Source: Balneolaceae bacterium (lineage in GTDB: Bacteria > Bacteroidota > Rhodothermia > Balneolales > Balneolaceae). Taken from it: a DNA stretch of 6,381 nucleotides. A program made the translations under genes and the position numbers. The stretch's first letter is position 1, and each line of letters starts with the position of its first letter. Under the pieces are notes generated by a model. That model was not told the origin of the DNA, made no database searches, and was given only the letters and a program-made list of their open reading frames with translations. Location: assembly GCA_003555185.1 (NCBI GenBank), contig PWFZ01000445.1:1-6381 (forward strand), read 5' to 3'. Positions 1 through 5,077 of the stretch are shown here, piece by piece.

Positions 1-534
1 AATGGGGACATCAGCAACTGGGATGTGTCTTCCGTAACGAATATGGAAGGTATGTTTGAGAGAACAGATAGCTTCAATGGCGATATTAGCAGCTGGGATG
101 TGTCTTCAGTGACGAATATGAACTTTATGTTTGCTAGAGCAGCAATTTTTAATGGGGACATCAGCAACTGGGATGTGTCTTCCGTAACGAATATGGAAGG
201 TATGTTTGAGAGAGCAGATAGCTTTAATGGCGATATTAGTCGTTGGGATGTGTCTTCAGTGACGAATATGACTAGTTTGTTTAGAAATGCATCAGTTTTT
301 AACGGAGCAATCAGTGCCTGGGATGTGTCTTCTGTGACGAGTATGGCGGGTATGTTTTTCAGTGCAAGTAGTTTTAACGGAGCAATCAGCGACTGGGATG
401 TGTCTAGTGTGGCAACTATGAGTAGTATGTTTAGAGGTGCATCAAGTTTTAACGGTGACATTGGCGGCTGGGATGTTTCTTCTATAACGAGAAGGGTTAA
501 TATGTCTCATATGTTTCTAAACGCAGAAAGATTT
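1..534 (+). repeat. Tandem 75-nt coding repeats with a recent 120-bp duplication
   Basis: Six 75-nt units lie head to tail in register, followed by an 84-nt seventh unit. Two-unit blocks are also repeated: bases 1-120 and 151-270 match at 115 of 120 positions by hand count, differing at 64/214, 75/225, 90/240, 91/241 and 93/243. The next 30 bases (121-150 against 271-300) match at only about 18 of 30. This points to a recent duplication or gene conversion with a sharp edge near 120/270. Units 5 and 6 form another sub-pair, both encoding NGAIS instead of NGDIS. Unit 7 carries three extra residues (RRV) before its NMSHMF stretch. Confidence 0.92.
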
Positions 535-654
535 AATCAGGATATAAGTTCTTGGTGCGTGACCAAAATAGATGCGGAACCAAATGAGTTTTCAACAGAT
601 AGTCCATTAACGGATGCAAATAAACCGGTTTGGGGTACTTGTCCGAAAAGCTAG
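1..654 (+). CDS. BspA-type DUF285 repeat surface protein, C-terminal part (5' end outside window)
   Basis: The reading frame is open from base 1 and ends at TAG 652-654, giving 217 residues with no start in view. It has six exact 25-residue units (1-75, 76-150, 151-225, 226-300, 301-375, 376-450), a 28-residue unit (451-534) and a C-terminal cap. The unit consensus is about FNGDISxWDVSSVTNMxxMF. This is the DUF285/BspA family of leucine-rich-repeat-like solenoids, usually surface-exposed or secreted and linked to adhesion or binding; the ligand here is unknown. The cap (residues about 179-217) starts NQDISSWCV and ends WGTCPKS. It carries the only two cysteines seen, which could form a disulfide. 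No sorting domain, LPXTG motif or membrane helix follows, so any signal peptide, lipobox or other domain must lie upstream. The GTG at 25 is in frame but lies inside a repeat unit and is not a likely start. Family assignment is sure; function is not. Confidence 0.9.
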   Translation, partial: NGDISNWDVSSVTNMEGMFERTDSFNGDISSWDVSSVTNMNFMFARAAIFNGDISNWDVSSVTNMEGMFERADSFNGDISRWDVSSVTNMTSLFRNASVFNGAISAWDVSSVTSMAGMFFSASSFNGAISDWDVSSVATMSSMFRGASSFNGDIGGWDVSSITRRVNMSHMFLNAERFNQDISSWCVTKIDAEPNEFSTDSPLTDANKPVWGTCPKS

Positions 655-684
655 TAAATTTAAGACAGACTTGATCAGAAATTA

Positions 685-716
685 AGCCACCTTGAACAAT
701 CAGGGTGGTTTTTTTG
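685..716 (+). terminator. Intrinsic terminator of the repeat-protein gene
   Basis: A hairpin pairs 687-695 (CCACCTTGA) with 700-708 (TCAGGGTGG): nine base pairs including one G-T wobble, and a four-base ACAA loop. Seven T follow at 709-715, and AA at 684-685 can extend the stem. It lies about 30 bases after the TAG at 652-654 and fits Rho-independent termination on the + strand. Confidence 0.88.
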
Positions 717-1025
717 TTTCTGGGCAACGTTATTTACGGCACATATAGCCTTATAAATTCTTGATTTATATTGTGCAGGCCGAAGTTAGAGGTATGCGTG
801 ATGTTAGAACCTCCAAAAATCCTTTATCATTGTGGTGCTCTGATTTGGTAGTGTGCTTACTTTTTCACTCAATAGAGGCGCTAGCACTCATATCGCACAA
901 TAGCAGGAACGATCAATATCTGTTTTAAGGATGACCCACTGAAGATTTAAGTAGAATTACATTAGAAGTCAGTTTGCCGGTTACGATATACTTATAGAGG
1001 TAAAAGCTCTTTTGATTAAATTTCT
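717..1025. other. Convergent intergenic region without a recognisable gene
   Basis: This stretch lies between the terminator of the + strand repeat gene and the stop codon of the - strand kinase gene. No plausible coding frame, RNA gene or mobile-element end was seen. It contains a perfect 7-bp AT-only inverted repeat (TATAAAT 752-758, ATTTATA 764-770, 5-base spacer). The left arm of a longer inverted repeat that ends over the kinase stop lies at 935-950. No U-tract hairpin terminating kinase transcription was found on the - strand. Confidence 0.6.
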
Positions 1026-1033
1026 TCAGGGGG
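935..1033 (-). repeat. Long-range inverted repeat spanning the kinase stop codon
   Basis: CTGAAG-ATTTAA (939-950) pairs with TTAAAT-TT-CTTCAG (1016-1029), giving 12 bp with a two-base bulge at 1022-1023. Beyond an A/G mismatch (938/1030), CCC (935-937) pairs with GGG (1031-1033). The loop is 65 bases. In the kinase transcript the stop codon (complement of 1026-1028) would be inside the stem. It lacks a U-tract, so it is not a classical terminator; a 3' mRNA-stabilising structure or chance are both possible. Confidence 0.35.
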
Positions 1034-3527
1034 ATGTTTCGACCAATTCTTCAAGTAAAACCAATTTTTCGTGCCATTCCGGAATTAAATGAACTCTGAT
1101 ATCGCTAATTAGTCTGTCCAGCCTGTTTTTATCCGTTAAATTGTACTCTCCTTTATTGGATTTTAACAGTGTATAAGCTTTATTAAAAAGCTGCTCTCCA
1201 TCTTGCCCATTGTGGGTTTGGCAAAAGGCAAGGTAGGTGGCACTAACTGCGGTCCAGTTATGATCTCCTAATGCTTCATTATAAAAAATAGTCGCTTTTT
1301 CAAACATCTCTTCGGCCTGATCAAATAATTCTATCTCTAAATATAAACTTCCCAGACTATTATACGAAGATCCGGTTCTCCAGTGATTCTCTCCATATCT
1401 ATTTAAAATGAGCTGTAATCTCTCTTTCATAACCATTTCTGCCGTAGAATAGTCTTCATGATTTATATAGGCACCGGCTATATTGTTTAAAATCATCAGC
1501 GCATTAGGATGATCATTCCCATAAATTTCAGAATAGCTATCATACGATCTGTTGTAGTATTTGATGGCCTCTTCATCTTTATTCTGGCTAATTAACGTAT
1601 AGGCAAGATTATTATAAAGTAAGTGAGGTTCCGTTTCTCTTGAAACTTCTGATTGTTCTCTCTCATCCAAAACTTCACGATATAAGAGTTCGCTTTTTTC
1701 ATATTCCTGATTGTGTCTGTACGCTTTGGCAAGATTCAGCTTTATGCTGTAAATCTTATTTTGATCTTCTTCTTGCCTATAATAGTCAAGAGATTCTTCA
1801 AGTAGATTGATTGCTTTTTTTGGTTCTCCCAGCTCTGCAAGCACATTTCCATAGTCTATATTGATGTTAAAGATCTCCTCATTATTTTCACCTCTTTGTT
1901 CAAGAATACTGTATGCCTCCTCAAAATAGTCAGCAGAGCGATCAAAAACATGGAATGAAGAGTACATTTTCCCCATTGCAACCGCTATATCTGAATGCTC
2001 AACAGAGTTTTTGTTTGTGGATGTTATAATTTCATATGCCCGGTCATAAAAATCTATGGATTCCCTATAGTTACCCAAGTTTGTGTGTGAACTTGCTACT
2101 GCCATCAGCAGGTTTGGCTTTGCTGAGAAATCGTCATCCAGAGTATCAATTTTATCACTGCCTATATCTAATAAATCGTATACGGTAAGGGTATCACCCA
2201 TATTTAATCGTGGTGAGGCAGAGTTAAAAAGATCTACCATAAAATCAGTAACAAATTCAGCTTGTTCTTGTCCTTCAAGGGCAATGTTTTTTTGTTTCTG
2301 AATTTCCGAGTAGTGAACTCCTAGCATTGCACTAGTTATAGCAAGAAGTATGCTAAGAGTTACAATCTTTTTTCTATTTCGGCCTGCAAATTTTGTGCTT
2401 ATATAAGGAAAAGAGTGTTTTTGGGCTTTTATCGGGTGCTGAGTCTCATAGCAGTTTATATCGTAGAGAAGTTTATCAACCGAAGTGTAGCGTTGTTCGG
2501 GATCTTTTTTTAATGCTGTAAGAATAATGGTATCTAAATCACCTTTAAGCTTTTTTAGAAGAGATGGATTACCGACTCGTAAGCTGGGCAACTCGGGGTT
2601 TTCATGCAGAATGATTAATTCAGCTTCACTAATTTTTTTCCCTGATAAATTAAATGGTTTAAAGCCGGTCACTAATTCATACAGAAGCAAACCCAAGGCA
2701 TAGACATCCGTAGAGGTTGTTATTTTTTTATGTTCTACCTGTTCCGGAGCTGCGTATTGAATAGACATCAGGCGCGGTCCGTTATCTATTTCAATAACCT
2801 CCTCATCAATGACTTTTGCGATACCAAAATCCAGAATTTTTACTGTACCATCAGGCTTAACAAAAATATTATCAGGTTTTACATCCCTGTGAACAATTAA
2901 GTTTCTGTGTGCATATTCTATTGCAGTAGTGACTTGCTTAAAGAGCTCTATCTTATGTTTAAGACTGTAATTATTTTCTTTGCAAAACTCCGTAATGGGC
3001 TTACCATCTACATATTCCAATACAAAATAGGGGCGATCATCTTCTATTCCTGCATCATACAATCGGGCAATATTTGGGTGCTCTAAACTGGAAAGGATTT
3101 CACGTTCGGCATAAAACAGCTTTATATGATTCTCAGAAACCAGCTCTTTTCTCAAAATTTTGATGACTGCCTGTCGCTGGAATTGCCCGTCACTTCTCTC
3201 AGCCAGATATACATCACTCATTCCGCCCCTTGCAATGAGTTTTACAACTTTATAATGGCCTGCCTGTTTAATTGGAGAAAGAGGTGTTGTTTTATCATAA
3301 TTTGAACCGGATGAGGTTAATTCATTCACCAAAGCTTCACTGGACTCCAGCATGTCATCCCAAAAGACTTCTGAGGTATCAATGGAGCCAAGAAATTTAA
3401 GGACTTCATCACGAAGAAGAGGTCTGTTCTTGCACTCTTCGTCCACAAAGTTCTCTCTGTTATCCGGGGGTTGATCAAGCGCTTTATCTACGATTGATAA
3501 AATTAATTTCCAGCGTTTATTTGTCAT
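1026..3527 (-). CDS. Transmembrane Ser/Thr protein kinase with C-terminal TPR sensor domain
   Basis: This 833-residue PknB-like (Hanks-type) kinase is downstream of and co-oriented with the ECF sigma gene, its likely substrate. Residues 1-75 form the N-terminal helical region common in this subgroup. The kinase domain spans about 92-360: glycine loop ARGGMSDV (99-106), catalytic K123, C-helix E141, HRD 213-215 with K217 and N220, DFG 233-235, S255 and APE 260-262, D274 and R346. All catalytic residues are present, so it should be active. RNRKK (383-387) precedes one membrane helix (about 388-404), so by the positive-inside rule the kinase is cytoplasmic. Residues about 420-790 lie outside and hold about eight TPR-like helix pairs, probably for ligand or protein binding. 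In the glycine loop, A99 and S104 replace the first and third glycines. The ATG at 3527-3525 has only a weak purine stretch (AAAAG) just upstream. What it senses is unknown. Confidence 0.93.
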   Translation of the reverse strand: MTNKRWKLILSIVDKALDQPPDNRENFVDEECKNRPLLRDEVLKFLGSIDTSEVFWDDMLESSEALVNELTSSGSNYDKTTPLSPIKQAGHYKVVKLIARGGMSDVYLAERSDGQFQRQAVIKILRKELVSENHIKLFYAEREILSSLEHPNIARLYDAGIEDDRPYFVLEYVDGKPITEFCKENNYSLKHKIELFKQVTTAIEYAHRNLIVHRDVKPDNIFVKPDGTVKILDFGIAKVIDEEVIEIDNGPRLMSIQYAAPEQVEHKKITTSTDVYALGLLLYELVTGFKPFNLSGKKISEAELIILHENPELPSLRVGNPSLLKKLKGDLDTIILTALKKDPEQRYTSVDKLLYDINCYETQHPIKAQKHSFPYISTKFAGRNRKKIVTLSILLAITSAMLGVHYSEIQKQKNIALEGQEQAEFVTDFMVDLFNSASPRLNMGDTLTVYDLLDIGSDKIDTLDDDFSAKPNLLMAVASSHTNLGNYRESIDFYDRAYEIITSTNKNSVEHSDIAVAMGKMYSSFHVFDRSADYFEEAYSILEQRGENNEEIFNINIDYGNVLAELGEPKKAINLLEESLDYYRQEEDQNKIYSIKLNLAKAYRHNQEYEKSELLYREVLDEREQSEVSRETEPHLLYNNLAYTLISQNKDEEAIKYYNRSYDSYSEIYGNDHPNALMILNNIAGAYINHEDYSTAEMVMKERLQLILNRYGENHWRTGSSYNSLGSLYLEIELFDQAEEMFEKATIFYNEALGDHNWTAVSATYLAFCQTHNGQDGEQLFNKAYTLLKSNKGEYNLTDKNRLDRLISDIRVHLIPEWHEKLVLLEELVETSP

Positions 3528-3536
3528 CTTTTGGAT

Positions 3537-3594
3537 TTTGAATATGGATCCCCTTATATAATCTTATGCGTAAAGAATGATAATCCATATCAAA
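3537..3594 (-). promoter_or_regulatory. Inverted repeat in the sigma-kinase intercistronic gap
   Basis: ATATGGAT (3542-3549) pairs perfectly with ATCCATAT (3583-3590). TTTG (3537-3540) and CAAA (3591-3594) extend the stem to 12 bp with one bulged A at 3541; the loop is 33 bases. In the bicistronic mRNA the stem ends nine bases before the kinase AUG (3527), so it could mask the initiation region or set kinase-to-sigma stoichiometry. It could instead be an operator for an internal promoter. The pairing is visible; the function is inferred. Confidence 0.45.
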
Positions 3595-3610
3595 TATTTA
3601 CGACGAATAA

Positions 3611-4174
3611 CTACTCTTCATTCAATTGTTGGTAAAGCCAGGCTCGTGCTTTTACCCAGTCACGACTTACTGTAGCAACTGAAATGTTGAGTATGTCGGA
3701 TGTATCCTCGATACTTAACCCCCCAAAAAAACGATACTCTACGACCTGGCACATTCGCTCATCGAGTTCTTTTAGCTTAATAAGCAGATCATCAAGTGCT
3801 AAAATTTGTTCAGCGTGTTCATCAGCCTGTAAGTTCTGTATATCGATGTCAATTTTGGAATTTGCTCCGCCTCGTTTTGATGCTTTTTTCTTTCGTGCAT
3901 AATCGATTAAAATTTGACGCATCGATCGAGTGGCAATGGCATAGAAATGAGCTCTGTCGCGATAGTCGAGATTCTTTTCATCGACCATTTTTTCGTAAAC
4001 TTCATGAACCAGTTCCGTTTTACAAAATGTATGATTCGAATACTCTCTATTCAGCTGATTTTGGGCGAGATGACGCAGCTTTTTATACACTAGCGGGTAA
4101 AGGTCATTATATGCCCCCTCTTCACCTTTACGGACATTCGCCAATAACTGTGTAATCTCCATCCTATTTGGCAT
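3611..4174 (-). CDS. ECF RNA polymerase sigma factor (Sigma70_ECF/TIGR02999-type), kinase-linked
   Basis: From ATG 4174-4172 this encodes 187 residues, the usual size for the family. Region 2 runs from about residue 10 to 103 and includes KTELVHEVYEKM (52-63) and HFYAIATRSMRQILIDYARK (76-95). Region 4 is at about 125-185, with a helix-turn-helix around 153-181 containing the family-typical RDW (171-173) and KARAWLY. It directs core RNA polymerase to specific promoters. No anti-sigma gene is adjacent; the next gene in the same direction, 83 bases on, is a Ser/Thr kinase, as in ECF groups known to be controlled by kinases. T53 lies where typical ECF sigmas have an acidic residue in region 2.2. 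Start choice: ATG 4174 has GGGG three bases upstream; TTG 4183 and ATG 4162 are alternatives, and 4162 would give MEITQLL, a common family N-terminus. Confidence 0.93.
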   Translation of the reverse strand: MPNRMEITQLLANVRKGEEGAYNDLYPLVYKKLRHLAQNQLNREYSNHTFCKTELVHEVYEKMVDEKNLDYRDRAHFYAIATRSMRQILIDYARKKKASKRGGANSKIDIDIQNLQADEHAEQILALDDLLIKLKELDERMCQVVEYRFFGGLSIEDTSDILNISVATVSRDWVKARAWLYQQLNEE

Positions 4175-4219
4175 TGTCCCCAACTATGTGGTGCTGTTCT
4201 GAATTTTTATAAAGGTAAT

Positions 4220-4235
4220 ATTAAAGAACTTTAAT
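4220..4235. promoter_or_regulatory. 16-bp palindrome upstream of the sigma gene
   Basis: ATTAAAG (4220-4226) and CTTTAAT (4229-4235) are perfect inverted arms around AA. The site lies about 45-60 bases upstream of the sigma start at 4174, where an operator or promoter-proximal site would be expected. On the - strand a weak TTGTAA...AATATT pair spaced by 17 bases overlaps it, each hexamer matching its consensus at about four of six bases. AT-rich palindromes of this length can arise by chance. Confidence 0.3.
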
Positions 4236-4457
4236 GATCTTACAAAAAAAATGAATAATTCAGACCATGCCAATCCGGAGTTTACTTTAAATTTAACTCA
4301 GAGACCTTTTATCCATCTATACCTAAGGAGCATTTTCGCTGATTTTTTTCGAGACAGCTCTTATTGTGCTTTTATTTATGTAAAATTCTGTGAAGACTTT
4401 TCTCGATTCAGGGCAATTTTAGATTGTAAGGCTAGAATACCAAGTATAAAGTTGAAA

Positions 4458-4491
4458 CTTAATCGATTGTGAAACCACGTAATCGGTTAAG
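4458..4491. repeat. Strong inverted repeat in the Lrp upstream region
   Basis: CTTAATCGATT (4458-4468) pairs with AATCGGTTAAG (4481-4491) over 11 bp with one G-T wobble. GTG (4469-4471) and CAC (4476-4478) add three pairs around an AAAC loop, leaving GT (4479-4480) bulged. The arms are about 23 bp apart centre to centre, near two helical turns, and lie about 115 bases before the Lrp ATG. This suits a dimeric DNA-binding protein such as Lrp itself. As an RNA hairpin it is followed by CGCTCTC and five T, a poor terminator. Confidence 0.45.
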
Positions 4492-4540
4492 CGCTCTCTT
4501 TTTCGGTAAATTAGTTAATAACACCTTATAAGTTTATATA

Positions 4541-4581
4541 GGGAGGTAATAATTCTGTATATTTGTTCTAACAGAGAATTA
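4541..4581 (+). promoter_or_regulatory. Displaced GGGAGG motif and inverted repeat in the Lrp leader
   Basis: GGGAGG (4541-4546) is the best Shine-Dalgarno-like motif in the window, yet it lies 45 bases before the Lrp ATG (4592), with in-frame stops at 4550 and 4580 between. Immediately after it TAATTCT (4550-4556) pairs with AGAATTA (4575-4581), and GT (4557-4558) can pair with AC (4571-4572) across a two-base bulge. Folding this stem would leave about 13 unpaired bases between GGGAGG and the ATG. As DNA it could instead be an operator overlapping the start of transcription. Confidence 0.4.
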
Positions 4582-4591
4582 ATTGTTGATT

Positions 4592-5077
4592 ATGCCGGTT
4601 AAACTAGATTTCATAGATAAGCAGATTGTTAACCTCCTTCAGGAGAATGGAAGGATCGCAAACAACGAACTGGCGAAGCGAGTCGGGCTTACCACTACTC
4701 CAACGCTTGAACGTGTGAAGCGTCTGGAGAGGGAAGGAGTTATTAAAGGGTACACAGCATGGATCGATCGTGATGCGATCGGTAAAGGGTTGACGGTCTT
4801 CTGCTCTATTAAACTGACTGTTCATCAACTGGGAAAAATGGAAGAGTTTTCAAGCCATATCGCCCGTGTACCCGAAATTCTGGCGTGCTATAATACAACC
4901 GGTGAATATGACTATCTGCTTCATGTCATTGTTAAAGATACCGGTGAATATGAGCAGTTTCTGCGAACCAAATTGACCCAAATTCCGGGTGTGGAGCGTA
5001 TTTACACCGGCATTGTATTGTCGGTGCTAAAAGAACAATCAAAAATTACGGTGACGGATGATGTTGACGATGAATAA
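4592..5077 (+). CDS. Lrp/AsnC-family transcriptional regulator
   Basis: This 161-residue protein has the usual size and layout of feast/famine regulators. An N-terminal winged helix-turn-helix (about residues 5-54) includes LDFIDKQIVNLLQENGRI, NNELAKRVGL and RVKRLEREGVIKGY. The C-terminal RAM domain (about 67-145) mediates oligomerisation and amino-acid binding and includes GEYDY (104-108). It probably controls the PLP-enzyme gene that overlaps its end, and often such genes are autoregulated. In Pseudomonas putida the Lrp-type MdeR activates the methionine gamma-lyase gene mdeA, so methionine or a related amino acid is the best effector guess. ATG 4592 is preferred because the HTH starts directly after it. 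TTG 4583 would add three residues, and neither start has a well-placed Shine-Dalgarno. The acidic tail (DDVDDE) overlaps the next gene. Confidence 0.93.
   Translation: MPVKLDFIDKQIVNLLQENGRIANNELAKRVGLTTTPTLERVKRLEREGVIKGYTAWIDRDAIGKGLTVFCSIKLTVHQLGKMEEFSSHIARVPEILACYNTTGEYDYLLHVIVKDTGEYEQFLRTKLTQIPGVERIYTGIVLSVLKEQSKITVTDDVDDE

Larger units (their letters stand above)
4175..4591. other. Divergent regulatory region between the sigma and Lrp genes
   Basis: This 417-base AT-rich gap must hold the promoters of both the - strand sigma-kinase unit and the + strand Lrp-PLP unit. It has a 16-bp palindrome at 4220-4235, a hairpin-forming repeat at 4458-4491, and a GGGAGG plus inverted repeat at 4541-4581. 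An AT-rich TATAAG/TATATA stretch (4527-4540) could contain the Lrp promoter -10 element, but no convincing -35 or Bacteroidota-type -33 partner was found. An open frame at 4251-4472 (73 codons, +) has no ribosome-binding site and no recognisable similarity, so it is not called. Confidence 0.6.

Noticed and set aside
1..534. Regularly spaced repeats as a CRISPR array
   Set aside because: The 75-nt period is an uninterrupted coding frame with a protein consensus and no unique spacers.
533..727. 64-codon open frame on the - strand over the repeat-gene end and terminator
   Set aside because: Runs through the terminator hairpin and antisense to a well-supported gene; no family features.
752..770. 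7-bp inverted repeat TATAAAT/ATTTATA in the convergent gap
   Set aside because: Only A and T, in AT-rich DNA, with no gene to regulate nearby; too easily chance to claim a site.
996..1013. Possible kinase terminator around AGAGGTAAAAGCTCTTTT
   Set aside because: The stem is only four to five pairs and has no U-tract on the - strand, the direction that matters.
4175..4183. Upstream TTG start for the sigma gene
   Set aside because: ATG 4174 has GGGG just upstream, and the family N-terminus begins near ATG 4162; the TTG adds only three residues.
4251..4472. 73-codon open frame on the + strand in the divergent region
   Set aside because: No ribosome-binding site, no recognisable domain, and it ends inside the inverted repeat at 4458-4491; most likely chance.
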